The translations under genes and the position numbers were made by a program. A stretch of DNA of 64,000 nt from Orientallactaga sibirica. Taxonomy: Eukaryota; Chordata; Mammalia; Rodentia; Dipodidae. Where the stretch lies: assembly GCA_036365145.1 (NCBI GenBank), contig JAEOAD010000663.1, positions 1-64,000 on the forward strand. Reading direction: 5' to 3'. Positions 35,986 to 47,282 of the stretch are shown one piece after another (the stretch's first letter is position 1; every line of letters begins with the position of its first letter). The notes beneath the pieces are model-generated. The model saw only the letters and a list, made by a program, of their open reading frames with translations. It did no database searches and was not told the origin of the DNA.

Positions 35986-36896
35986 TAAATAAATAAAATC
36001 TTAACTTTACCACTATGCTTATAATTAAATGTCAATATGCTTCAAAATGATTAATTTGGCCTCATGCTATTTACTCATTTTTGGCCTATATTGTTAACAA
36101 ATCCACCTGATCAAACGTTCCTGGAGTTTTTATGAAGAAATTGGTTAACTTTTTCTTGAAAAAATGTAGTGTGGATATATCATGAATTAATAGGAGATTG
36201 AAAGTGCCAGAAAATGGTATTAAAGACAAGAAATATTAATTATCCTGATACAATTAGTGAATATTCTCTAAATGTACTGAAATAGCACAAAGTACATGAG
36301 AAATGGTTATATTAATAAAAAGTATTTACAAAGTATTTAAAAGATGGAAATGCTTATTTCCCCAATTTGATCATTACACACTGTACACTCACTGAATTAT
36401 GACACTGTATTCCATAATTTTTTACAATTAAAATAATTTGAAAAATTGAAAATAAATAGATACAGATGGCAACTGTGCTAATTGAACAGATGAGCAACAA
36501 ATCCTTAAAAGCACTTCTAGTACTGGTCTTTGTGTGTTAGAGATGATTTGGGGAGAGAGACTGAGATCTCATTAGTTCTTTTAGGGATAAAGGTGAGAAT
36601 ATTTGTTTATATAGGTAAGAAATAGTTCTGTTTCCTAAAACCACAAAGACAGAAGACCATTTTATGATATGTATAACCCAATGGCACTGTATGAAAACTT
36701 TTCAGTGAATTTTTGATTTTAGATTACACATGTTAACTGAATGATTAATTAGTTCATCTTGCCTTTCCAAACCAACCTATTTTCATACAAAACAATATTC
36801 ATCTCCTCAGCAAAATCTGAACTGAAAACACAGACCGCACATTTTATTTTGTAGCAGATGAAAAACAGGATAGTGAAAGCATGAACACAGACTTAC

Positions 36897-36998
36897 TGAG
36901 GTGTACAAGTGTCCTCACTGTTCACTGCCAAATACAGCTTGGTTTGAACTCCTTCAATAGCCACCACTGAAGACCCACAGGGATGAGGTTAAACAGAG
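36897..36998 (-). pseudogene. FGF13: FGF13 exon 3-like pseudo-exon, copy B
   Basis: Same acceptor ('gaattttcag') and a donor-like 'gtaagt' as copy A. The 5' end is intact here and reads Leu-Phe-Asn-Leu-Ile-Pro-Val-Gly-Leu, as in FGF13. Two single-base deletions then break the frame: one in the Arg-Val-Val region ('cttcagtggtgg') and one near the 3' end ('gtgaggacacttg'). Length is therefore 102 bp against the family's 104. The defects differ from those of copy A, so each copy decayed independently after duplication. Confidence 0.9.
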
Positions 36999-37377
36999 CT
37001 GAAAATTCATAGAAAGTGAAAAAGTTATACTTCTTGATTTCATAGTTTTCCAATGTCTTCCACAGGAGAATCTGGCTCCCTAAAGGTAGTATGGACAGGA
37101 CAAGTATGTACATTGACATGTAGCCACATAAAAACTAAAGCCTCATTCTACCTTCTAGTGTACTTGACTCATGGTTTCCATTACAGTCATTTAACTGGGG
37201 CTATAAGTACATATTCTCAAACACTCCAGGTATAATGGAAGACTTTAGACTCAGTACCATAGTTTATAGAATCAGAATGAGGAATATTGATACTTTTGGG
37301 GTGATCTACCACCAGGAATTGTTTTGCACATTAAATAGCATCATCCTTTATAAAAATAAACTATTTTAAATAATTTT

Positions 37378-37585
37378 CTCTTAAATTTATTTATTTGAGA
37401 GAGAGAGACAAAGAGGCAGAGAGAGAGAGAGAGAATGGGCATGTCAGGGTCTTCAGCTGCAGCAAATGAACTTCGGGTGCACGTGGCACCTTGTGCATCC
37501 GGCTTCCACGGGTACTAGGGAATAGATCCTGAGACCTTTGGCTTTGTAGCCAAGTACCTTAACCACTATGCCATCTCTTCAGTCA
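37378..37585 (-). mobile_element. ID-like SINE, partner of 25803-26008
   Basis: Same position relative to the exon 3-like sequence in duplicate B, with its own (GA)n length. Confidence 0.85.
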
Positions 37586-37600
37586 AAAACTATGCTTTTA

Positions 37601-38768
37601 TAAAAGAAGGGCAAGGGGAGTGTCAATCTAATTTCAAAAGATTGTGAATAAGGCTTATGTAAAACTACTTTTTTGAATAATGGTACATCTAGAACCTGTA
37701 GACTGTTACTAGAAAATTTTCAGTACCTGGGATGAAATACCTTCCAGTGAGTTGTTGGCCAAGGAGGTCCCGGTAGCCTCCAAAACATTAAAGGCTTTTG
37801 CCAAAGCCCTTGGTTTCCCCTGAGAAACAGATAGTAAGACCCTATTGCTGAAGACATCTCTTGCCTGAGAGGCAAGGTCACTGAGAAAGCAAGCTGGTGC
37901 TGAGCAGAAAACCTTCTCCCTGTAGACCAGCCAACTGAAAGCTGGAAAAAGCTGCACTGCATGCAGAGTATGGGAGACAGAAGTCATCAGCAGTGAAAAC
38001 AGTGGACGCTGAATATTCAAATTTGGCCAGACAGGCCCAAAGACTGAACGGGTGCAATAGTGGCATGTCTACTCATGGGGTAACCAACTGCTCTATAATT
38101 GGACTAAAGGCCCTCTCTACGGGAGGGAATACATACCTGGTACTGAAAAACCTAAGCAAAGTCTATGGTAGGTAAGGTCATAAGCCTTAGGGGTATAAAG
38201 CATGCCCTTATCTAAATGTATATACTATTCCCACCAAGCTGCCCGGAAAATACTACACTTAATGCTCATATTCACATATTAATGCTACTCTCACTTCTGG
38301 TTAGAGAAGCTTCTCTTTTCAGATGGCGATGACCCCTGGGATGATCCAAAAGGCAACATAGTGCTGAGAAGAAGGGATGGAGTAGTGCCCAGCACTGAAA
38401 CATCTCTGTCACACCCTCCAAGGCTCAGGGATCATTGCTGAAGAGGGGGCGGATAGAATGGAAGAGCCAAAGGAAGGGTACGACTCCCTACAATGCAACT
38501 GCCCAGACAGAAATTGGCCTTGATATCCATGACCTTGCTGTGCCTAGCAATACCTCCGCAAGACCCTCATAGTAGAAGTAAAAGAGGATGACATCATATT
38601 AAAAAAAGAGACTAATGGAGAGAGGGAGGGGATATGATGGAGAGTGGAGTTCTAAAGGGGAAGGGGGAGGGGAGGGAAAAATACGCACCTTTGGTATGTA
38701 AGTATGTTTTGTTGTCAATAAATATTTAAAAAAAAGATTAAAAGCTAGGACAACTCTCAAAAAAAAAA
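37601..38768 (+). mobile_element. 5'-truncated L1 3' end (about 1.17 kb)
   Basis: Flanked by the 16-bp duplication 'aaaaactatgctttta' (37585-37600 and 38769-38784), with an A-tail at its 3' end. The empty site is at about 26006-26025. It contains the same 3'-UTR landmarks as the 33.8-kb insertion ('gtggcatgtct', 'gggagggaatacat', a GA-rich run at 38600-38680 and 'gttgtcaataaatat'). Confidence 0.88.
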
Positions 38769-38908
38769 AAAAACTATGCTTTTAAACTGCTTCCCTAGGT
38801 AGTTGACCAAATTTACACTGCCAAGATCAGAGATATCAGTCAGTTGGGAAGCGATTCCTATACTTTTAGAAGAGACATTATTGGTCCAATATCTTCATTT
38901 AAATAATC

Positions 38909-39281
38909 TGCCAGAGCCCACTGGCAGATTCAAATAGTACCCGAGTGGGGAGTGAGGATTAAGGAAAAAGAAAGACAAGAGAGACAAAAGATGAACTTGG
39001 GAGGGCTGTACGTCAATACCTAGGCCCCAGCCTTACTTAGTTTAGCGTTTTTATACTTCTTCTCAGAGCACAAGGATGCAAATGGCAAAAATGGTAAATA
39101 CAGAATTTCTCAGAAAAACGCATCTCAAAACAGTTAAATCTTTGCCTTTAGGTCAAAGGAACACTTCCTCCTCAATTTCCATATTCTGAGCAGGTAACTG
39201 ATCTCTGCTTGGCCAAACATTCTGCTTATCTTTAGCCCATTGTCAAACAGAAGTTAAGTCCACATCAAATGACTCCTGACA
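38909..39281 (+). mobile_element. Solo LTR, 373 bp
   Basis: It begins TG ('tgccagagcc') and ends CA ('ctcctgaca'), flanked by 6-bp duplications that differ by one base: 'ataatc' (38903-38908) and 'atgatc' (39282-39287). Duplicate A has the uninterrupted site at about 26140-26155. A 5' fragment of the same family is at 29852-29960. The 6-bp TSD fits an ERVK-like integrase. No obvious TATA box seen. Confidence 0.8.
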
Positions 39282-39648
39282 ATGATCTATATAATTTCCA
39301 ATCCAACCCCCCTCCAAACATATCTAGACCTTGCAATAATAAGTCATATTCTCCCAGAGAAGATTTTATTAAAGAACAGAAATTTTCCAAGTCAGTCTTG
39401 AGAGGGGTTTAGCTTTTAGTCTTGAAGAACAAAGATTAAATCAATAAAAAGAAGGAGGCAGGTTTTGTGGTGCCTGCCTTGAATCCTAGCACTTGCAACT
39501 CTGAGGCAGGTCAGCCTGGGGCTACAGAGTGAGTTCCAAGACACCCCACACTAGAGTAAGACACTGACTCAAAAAGAAGGTATATTTTATCACTTTTTTT
39601 CCTGCAAAATAGTTACAAGTGGGAATCCAAATGGAGCCAATGAGGCCT

Positions 39649-39656
<8 letters not shown>

Positions 39657-39691
<35 letters not shown>

Positions 39692-39831
39692 GTTTTGTGA
39701 GGTAGGGTCTCACTCTGGTCCAGGCTGACCTGGAATTCACTATGTAGTCTCAGGGTGGCCTCGAACACTCAGCAATCCTACCTCTGCCTCCCAAGTGCTG
39801 GGATTAAAGGCGGGTGCCACCATGTCTGGCT
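39657..39831 (-). mobile_element. B1 private to duplicate B
   Basis: Starts with a (CT)n run and is flanked by 'aggccttcatctct' at 39643-39656 and 39832-39845. Duplicate A reads straight through at 26527-26545. Confidence 0.92.
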
Positions 39832-40489
39832 AGGCCTTCATCTCTTCATTGGAAGGCCTGAGTGCATGAAATTTACACCCAAGCTCTCCTCACAACCACA
39901 CACCACTCACTGGAGACAACCAGTGGGTGTCCTCCCACTATGAGCTGTCTACTCCCTCCCACACCATGAACGAAAAGAAGACAGTACATTTTTAAAGCAT
40001 AGTGCTTATCACACATATCTTTTGAAAATAGCCTGTGCACATTTCTCTCAGGAGTCATGGACCAAGGCTGATAATTTTTATCCTGTTTTGTAAGTTTACT
40101 GAGGATGATAAATTGGTCAGTTATTTCCATAAACAAAAATATAGAGATGTCAGTGCATTCTTAAGAAGAGTGTTGTCGGGATCACTCATTTCTGTGCATT
40201 CTCTGCAGTAGATAGGATAACATGGATGAAAAATATTAATGAGGAAGGAAGTACTCCCTGCTAAGCCTACAGTGTATCTTTCCCTGAAAATCAGGGTACT
40301 TACCAAAGAGGAGCTAGGACATAGTGTACAGTTCAAAGTACAAGTGTTCCCACCACAAGCCACTGGTGGTGCTTTACTCAACACTTGTCATAGTAAACCT
40401 GGGCCCTTTTATTATGTGAGATAAAGGAAACTAATTGCACAGATTTCAAGCCAGGACTCTGTGCTTATATCTGACAATGCAATGTACAG

Positions 40490-41260
40490 GAAATAAGTGT
40501 AATATCTTGAGTATGTCGTGTATATATGTCATATTTTTGGAAGATGCCTTTCTCACAGCGGTGCTCAAAATGTTCATAGATTGATAGAAAACTGTACAAT
40601 GAAACATGATAATTATTTTTGAGAAGTAATAAATCACAATCCCATTATATAAGCCCATCAGTAAAAAACCTGAAAGCTTACAACTAAATTTTTCCTTATG
40701 GTTTGGTTTAAAGATATATTACTATGCATTACTTGACAACTATAAAACAAATGTAGGTCTGAAACCAGGTTTGGTCATAGTAAAATCTAATGGAAAATAA
40801 TGATAAATGAAATTCAGAATTATTTGTAGAACTTCATTAGTTTACATTATTCTAAACCTTCTTTGTCCTCATTTTGGAATATTTAAAAATGATTTGTGAG
40901 TAGAGAGAAAGAGAAAGAGTGCGTGCATGGGCTTGCCAGGGTCTTTTGCTCTAAAATAAACTTTAAAAATATGTGTCACTATGTGCATTTGGCTTTACCT
41001 GGGTATTGGGAACCCAACTTAGGCCAACAGGCTTTAAAAGCAAGGGCCTTTAACCACTGAGTCATTTCCAGCTCTTCTTACTTTTTTTTTTTTTTGTGTG
41101 TGTGAGGTAGGGTCTCACTCTATCCCAGGCTGACCTGGAAATCACTATGCATTCTCAGGGTGGCCTCCAACTCATAGCAGTCCTCCTACCTCTGCCTCCA
41201 GAGTGCTGGGTTTAAAGGCTTGTGCCACCACGCCTGGCTCTCAGTTATCTTAAAGCAACT
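40490..41260. other. Unique AT-rich sequence, ID-like SINE and B1
   Basis: 40490-40880 has no recognised repeat. A diverged minus ID-like SINE lies at 40880-41075 and a minus B1 at 41080-41240. Confidence 0.65.
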
Positions 41261-41262
41261 TT

Positions 41263-41507
41263 TAACAGAGGAGTTCAGGATACGCTCTGGGTTTCTGCGC
41301 CTGTCCCAGGGCAGTTGCACTGCAGCAAGCCCTTCACAGTGACAGAGGCGAGAAAGCCACCAGCTTCGCATGCACGCACACACACCGGTTAGGCAGCCTC
41401 ATCCCTACAAGCTGGGCTTCAAACTCCCCTGACGTGGCCGCCCAAACCCCTCCACCGTCCTCCAATCTAAGGGGGGGACATGTCAAAAGACAAAAGCCCC
41501 TTCCCAC
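41263..41507 (-). pseudogene. FGF13: FGF13-like intron 1, 5' part (copy C)
   Basis: Sequence just downstream (minus strand) of the exon 1S-like segment. It is duplicated at 46939-47163 ('cagttgcactgcagcaagcc', 'aagctgggcttcaaactccc', 'ggacatgtcaaaag'). Because non-coding flank is shared, both exon 1 copies come from genomic duplication. Confidence 0.75.
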
Positions 41508-41692
41508 CTCATCTCTTTCTGCACCTTTCTTGGAGCCAGAGTTGGACCGGGAAAGACCTCTACCTTTTGTTTTTGTCGCAGCTGGTCTAGCCTTTGCTTG
41601 GGCTGTGGACACACTGGCAGGCATTGATTTTCGTGCTCACCCCTTGTCTCTTCTGACGAGGAGCAAGCGGTGACAGCCGGCGCCACGGCCAT
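41508..41692 (-). pseudogene. FGF13: FGF13 exon 1S-like pseudo-exon, copy C
   Basis: On the minus strand an ATG at 41692 starts a Met-Ala-Val-Ala frame. This is followed, with frame changes, by peptide pieces matching the FHF2 exon 1S N-terminus: RQKRQ, NACQCV, SPSKG, then SCDKNK in a different frame, and a Lys/Arg-rich end before a 'gtggga' donor. Length is about 185 bp against about 195 in the intact gene. Frameshifts and a stop after CDKNK show it cannot encode FGF13. The true isoform provides a basic, nuclear-targeting and channel-modulating N-terminus. It lies 4.5 kb upstream of pseudo-exon 3 copy B in the same orientation; exon 2 was not found between them. Confidence 0.83.
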
Positions 41693-42180
41693 GACGCCCA
41701 CACCACCCTTTCTTTTGGGGCCCTTGGTGGGTTCACCTCGGGCCCCAACTCTACGCTGCCACTGGCCTGGGCTCTTCTTGGCCAGCGCTGGGCTCGGGCT
41801 TCTGCACACTTGAGTTTCCGCCGAGGAGGGCCATGGTCCAACGCCCGCGGGCGGCTGGCAGTCTGGGTCCCAGCCGACGCCACAGCCCCGGGCGGGGAGA
41901 GCAGGCTACACTGACCCGCAGGCTGAGGAGACCAGGCCGCCCTCAGACATGCTCGTGGCCCTGAGCCCTGAGGACACTGGGCAAGTCCCAGCCTGTCCTG
42001 TGGGAGTCACGAGGCATCCCCCGCCCTGTGTGCACGTGCGGAGAGTGCCTGAGGAGGGAGGGGTGAGAGTGCAGGCGTGGGGGGGGCGGTCCTCGGGAGA
42101 GAGGCCACGGGCGCGGGCGGGGGGAGGAGGCAGCGCGGGCGACGCGCTCCCGGCCCTGCCCCCTCCCCTGTCCTCTTCCC
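41640..42180 (-). promoter_or_regulatory. FGF13: CpG island over and upstream of FGF13 exon 1S-like
   Basis: GC-rich with dense CpG (for example 42070-42160: 'gggcgcgggcggggg', 'gcgcgggcgacgcgctcc'), the only such region in the window. It covers the start of the exon 1S-like segment and its upstream side, as expected of the FGF13 promoter. Retention of CpGs suggests recent duplication or a long unmethylated history. Whether it still promotes transcription cannot be told from sequence. Confidence 0.7.
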
Positions 42181-43128
42181 TAGTCCTGCAACTTCTAGGC
42201 CTGATGCTCGCAAAAGTTGGCCAGTGCCAGCTTTCCACCTGTGATCAAACAGGTAACTTCCTCACATCCTCCCCATTGCTGTTCCTGCTGCTCTGTGTGA
42301 GGTGCAGTCACCAGACAGGAATTCATCTCCACAGGCCCCCTTCCCCTCCCTCCTGAAGAGCACAACGGCCTCAGGGTGGCCCTCTTCCTGGTAGGTCAGT
42401 CCCCTCCTTCAGGGAGCCCAGCTACGGATTGTCTCCAGAGGGCCTCCCCCATCCAACCCATCCCCCAAATACCCTGAGGGTCACTCAGCCTAACACCTGT
42501 AGAGGCCTAAGGTCCTGCCCTGGTGCACAAAGCTGGTGCCCTCGCTTGTCCCTCTGGACAGAGCTTTAACCGTGAACAGTGATGGAGGAAGAGCCCTGGG
42601 AAAAGGGAGTTGCATTCAAGGAGCTGCGCTTGGCTCCGCTTTTGGGAAGGGGAGGAGTGGGATTGGGTTCTTCCCTGAGTGTCTGACTCTTAGCTGGCCA
42701 GTGGGAGCCTGGGCTGGAGCCCTTGGAAGTTCACCAGACCCCTGCCCCAGCCTGAGTCACATAAAGCCCCCACCCACTGAGGTATTTTGCATGGCCACAC
42801 CTGTTGCCAGCCACTCAGAAGAGGCGACAGATGGGCTCAGCCCCAGCTACGAGGGCAGGGACAGCCACTACAGAGCTGAGCACCACACTGTCACCCAGTG
42901 GTTTTTGCTGATTTTTCATATCATGCCAATTTTTGTGAGCCAAACCCCTTTTCTCTCCTAGTCCCCCTCATCTCTAGCGGGTTGGGTTTGGGAATCCACG
43001 CAGTGAGCTTGAAAGGTTTGCCATAGGCAGTATTTGGGAAATACACAGCCCAGTCTCTTTTAGCTCTAGCCCATCTCCAATGTTTTGATTTCTTTTACCC
43101 GATCCTCAGGAAAGCACCTTCTCTTCCA
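42180..43128. other. Non-repetitive, fairly GC-rich sequence upstream of the CpG island
   Basis: No SINEs for almost 950 bases. A 141-codon plus-strand frame (42536-42961) lacks any recognised domain and probably reflects GC richness. By position this would be the 5' flank of the FGF13-like promoter. Confidence 0.5.
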
Positions 43129-43545
43129 AGTCTGACCTGGAAATCACTATGCATTCTCAGGGTGGCATCAAACTCATGGCAATCCTCCTACCTCTGCCTC
43201 CCGATTGCTGGGATTAAAAGCGCACACCACCATGCCTGGCCCTCTTCTCAGTTTTGTTAAAGCAACCTTTAATATAAGAGTTAAGATAATGAGGCAGAGG
43301 GAGAAAATGAAGAGACATTGAGATTTCTCTTGTTTTTTTTGCGTTTTTTTCTAACCACTCTCTGAGTTTTATTTTAATAAAACCTAAAATAAAATTTAGC
43401 CAGGCGTGGTGGCGCACGCCTTTAATCCCAGCACTCAGGAGGCAGAGGTAGGAGGATCGCCTTGAGTTCAAGGCCACCCTGAGACTACATAGTTAATTCC
43501 AGGTCATCTTGGGCCAGAGTGAGACCCTACCTCGAAAACCAAACA
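43128..43545. mobile_element. B1 fragment (minus) and full B1 (plus)
   Basis: 43128-43242 is the tail half of a reversed B1. 43397-43545 is a complete plus B1 with 'gccaggcgtggtggcgcac' head and an AAAC/AAAT tail. Confidence 0.9.
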
Positions 43546-46128
43546 AACAAAAATAAATAAAAAAAATTCTTAAATTCCAACAGCTTGAAAGAGGTAGGAG
43601 GAACAAAAGCAAAAAACATCAGCCATCTATATATGGTCTTATCTACTCCTGAATAATGGTATGAATTAACTACCAGAACCTGTATTTTTCCTTATGAACT
43701 CCAAATTTCTGTGAAGCCTGATTCAAAAACACACATGCAAAACAAACAAACAAACAAACAAACAAACAAACAAACATCCCTAAAACCTGGAAGACAGTAC
43801 TAAATGTGATATGGCTGGTCATCCATATTAGTCCAATATTTGTTTCAGACATTCAAGATAGAATCAGTATTTCATAAATCCTATCCAAGATGTGTCAAGA
43901 GGTTAGTCTTGTAGATAAAATAATGAATAAGTTATATCAGAGAAAAACTTAGAGATAACCACTATCTTTCTGCATGCTTTGTTGTTTTAGTTTATCTGTT
44001 TTATTTTGAGAGAAGATCTTGCTTCTTTCTTTGACCGGTGTGATACTTGCTATGTAGCTCACACTGGCCTTGCTGAACTGTGGGCAGTCTCCCTGCCTCA
44101 TCCTCCGTAGTGCTAGCATTTCAAACATGTATCACCTTGGTCAGTATAGCTTTGGTTTCTCTAATTGTGGACTATTTCTTCACAGAATGAAGGGTAAGAT
44201 GAAAAAAATTTCAGGGAGAAAGCAATTACTTGCATTTGTGTTTCAAAGCATATTTAATAAATACTAAAAATTCTTCAATTTCAATCATAGTTTTGAAGTT
44301 GTTAATGATTGCATTTCCTTATGACTTATTCTCTTTGTGTCTACTGAAAACAGCTGCTTTCTACATTAAAAGGATCATTTTCTCAGAGCTGTGCACCTAG
44401 TAGCACGCAGTGTTTGCTGTATTCTACTCTATAGCCACACTTCTTCATCACTTAAGATAGAGTTATTTCTCTAACAGGCTAATTAATAAAGATATTATTT
44501 TAAAGAAAATTAGAGAATTGGCATATATAACTGGTAATATTATTACAGATTTGAAGAGAAAGGGAAACTTATCCATTTAACATAGCCTTCATTGTACCCA
44601 AAGCAGATACAATAAACCTTCGTTATCAAATGCCTATCATTTGTTTTCTTTTCAAAAAAATAAATAATTTAGCTGGGCGTGGTGGTGCTTGCCTTTAATC
44701 CTAGCACTCGGGAGACAGAGGTAGGAGGATGACTGTGAGTTCAAGGCCACAATGAGACTAGAGTGAATTTCAGGTCAGCTGGACTAGTGTGAGACCTTAC
44801 CTGGAAATACCAAAATAAATAAATAAATGAATGAATGAGTGAATAAATAAATAAATAAATAAATTATAAGTTCTAATTTGCACATTATGAAGTTTTATTG
44901 GACTGACGCTATTATAATAAATCTAGGTCACATAAGCTTAAATGTATAACATCAAACATGTTTTTAGAAATGGATATATTTGGGAAACTATGAAATCATT
45001 TGTTATCATGTTCTTTCTTACCGTTTCAAGTTAAAATAACAGAAAAACAATTATATTGAATTCAATGAGAAAGTCAGATAAGAAAAATTGAAAAAAATAA
45101 AAGTGTAATACAAGTAATACAGATTAATGAAGTGCTATCCAAATGACAGTTGAAAAATACAACCTATAATCCTACTCCACTCATTTAATTAATGAGTTAA
45201 AATGAATGCCCAAACTTGTTTGGCTTGAGGGAGGAAATATATATATATATTTGAATGGCTATACTTTCATATTGATAGATTAATCATTAAGCGTTCTGTT
45301 TTTGTGGTGGTTTCTGTATACAAACCCTAAATGGGGAAGTGAAGTTAGCCCCTCAACTTCCCCTCTCTCTTAACATCAAGCCTAGAGTCAAGCACCACTA
45401 ATCTGCTATTTCTTTTGAGATAATTTCCATGTGCGTGAATCGAGTTGTGGTAATATGCACCTTCGATTGACTTACCATTCTGTGCATGACTCTGACTAAA
45501 CACAGATTATCATCATCAGGCTATGTTCTTTAATAGTGTTCCGATGTCATTAGTACACAGAAATGTCATGCATTTTCAGTTGGAGTTCTAAGGCAACGAA
45601 AGGGAGAAGCTATGCATAGGTAGGAATGGAATAATTAGACCTATATTTAAAGAATCTATAGTAACAAATGGAGCCTGGTTTTTGTGTGTACAGGTTTGTG
45701 TTGTATATCTCCTACAATGATTACATACACTGTGATCTTGATGTGTTTAGCGCAGCACACTTAGTAAGACACACAACCAATGAACCCTCAATTCTTTTTA
45801 TACTTTTCCTTTCCAGGAAAGATATATGAACACCAGATCAAAAGACACATATATTTTTTGTATTTGGAACTAGACATTAAAAGTTGACAGGGCAAAACTT
45901 GACCAGGTGGGGTTCATTGGTAGCTTACCATAAACTTCCCTTTAACAGTGCCCATTGTTCCAAAGAAAACAGAGTAATATACTTCCATTAATACCTTCCC
46001 CAAACATCACTTTGTAATATAACTTGAGGAATGTTTTATTATTAATCACTATGTATTAATGTTGATTATTTAATTCTAGTAAAATATATTCCTTCATTTG
46101 GATTGTTGTTTTAAATAGAATGCATGCA
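43545..46128. other. Unique AT-rich sequence with one B1
   Basis: Ordinary intron- or intergenic-like DNA. It contains an (AAAC)n run at 43741-43776, a plus B1 at 44668-44815 ending in (AAAT)n, and otherwise no recognised repeat, splice signals or coding frame. It has no paralog elsewhere in the window. Confidence 0.6.
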
Positions 46129-46345
46129 TAGAGCTGGAGAGATGAGATGGCTTAGCAGTGAAGGCCCTTGCCTCCAAAGCCAAAGGACCCAGGTTCAATT
46201 CCCCAGACCCACATAAACCAGGTGCACAAGGTGATGCATACATCTGAAATACATATGCAGTGGCTGGAGGCCCTGGCACGCCTATACTCTTTATCTCACT
46301 CTATCTTCCTATTTCTCTCTCTCAGTCTCTCAAGTCAATAAATAA
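46128..46345 (+). mobile_element. ID-like SINE
   Basis: Complete plus-strand element with 'gagctggagagatgagatgg' head (five extra bases in the A-box region), 'ggttcaattcccc' B-box segment and CT-rich, AATAAAT tail. Confidence 0.9.
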
Positions 46346-46863
46346 ATTAAAATAAAATATAGAATCTTATCCATGAAAGGGCATCTGGGATTCATTATGA
46401 AACTTTAATATCAACTCGGTAAGACAGGAGTTTGCAGAAAAGAACAATCATCTGACATAGAGGGTCTTTAATCTTAAGAACCAAGAGCTTTGGAAGAATC
46501 ATGGAAGATGATTTCCTCTTCTAAGCCTATGATGCATTCTTAAAATGTGTAAAGCTCTTAAGTCCTTAATATCAAAAGCCTTGCCTATGACTTAGCTGTC
46601 TCTAGCTATGTAGTTCTGAAAGTAGTCTTTAGTGCTCAGAGCTACTTTCCTCCATTTTTCCCCTCAGGCAACGATGGGGGTGTAGCAGACAGCTTCAGGA
46701 TCACTGAGAAGCTGGCCTGCCTTCATAGGACCAAACACAGAGAGCAGGAATGATGTCCACTCAGTTCCCCTCAGGCAATTTCCAAAGTAGACATTTGACT
46801 GCTTGTCCCCGTGTCCCGGTCACGCCTTCCCAAAGCCTGGGAAGCGGGCAGGAGCACGCGCAT

Positions 46864-46910
<47 letters not shown>

Positions 46911-46939
46911 CATATCTGATGCTCAGGGGATACATCCAG
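46345..46939. other. Unique sequence ending in a (CA)n repeat
   Basis: 46345-46865 is non-repetitive. About 20 CA units follow at 46868-46908. No coding signal. Confidence 0.6.
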
Positions 46940-47270
46940 GATAGGATATGCTTTGGGTCTCTGCGCCTTTCCCAGGGCAATTGCACTGCAGCAAGCCCAT
47001 TACACTAACAAAGGCAAGAAAGCCATCGCCTTTGCATGCATGCACACCGGCTAGGCGGCTTCATGCCCACAAGCTGGGCTTCAAACTCCCCTTACATGGC
47101 CACCCCAACCCCTCCACCGTCCTCAAATCTAAGGGGGGACATGTCAAAAGCCAAAAGCCCCACCTGGTCTTCTTCTGTGCTTCTTCTTGGAGCGAAAGAG
47201 TTGGACCCGGGAAAAGATGAGTTCAACTTGTTTTTGTCGCAGCTGGTCTTGCCTTTGCTCGGGCTTTGGT
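46939..47270 (-). pseudogene. FGF13: FGF13 exon 1S-like pseudo-exon, truncated copy D, with intron flank
   Basis: 47164 to about 47268 (minus) reads SPSKGKTSCDKNKLN, exactly as in FGF13 exon 1S. It then shifts frame by one inserted base before the Phe-Ser-Arg-Val region and ends at a 'ccag|gtgggg' donor. The N-terminal 28 or so codons and the CpG island are missing; at about 47270 the sequence switches to macrosatellite module N. 46939-47163 is the duplicated intron start. This copy is better preserved than copy C over the part that remains. Confidence 0.85.
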
Positions 47271-47282
47271 CTGGGCCCCGAG

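Larger units (their letters stand above)
33070..40490 (-). repeat. Core segmental duplicate B (contains FGF13 exon 3-like)
   Basis: Sister of 22245-27190, offset about 10.8 kb at its left end. It is lengthened by private insertions: an L1 tail (33833-35527), a second L1 tail (37601-38768), a solo LTR (38909-39281) and a B1 (39657-39831). Both duplicates are in the same orientation. Confidence 0.87.

Noticed and set aside
41334..41624. Several overlapping 70-140 codon frames across the CpG island (41.3-42.4 kb)
   Set aside because: GC-rich DNA yields long chance frames; only the FGF13-like pieces have recognisable content.
25323..41692. A functional FGF13 gene
   Set aside because: All four exon-like pieces are frameshifted or truncated, and exons 2, 4 and 5 were not found in the window.
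46868..46908. CRISPR-like or other phased direct repeats
   Set aside because: All short tandem repeats seen are ordinary microsatellites; no spacer-repeat pattern exists and the genome is mammalian.
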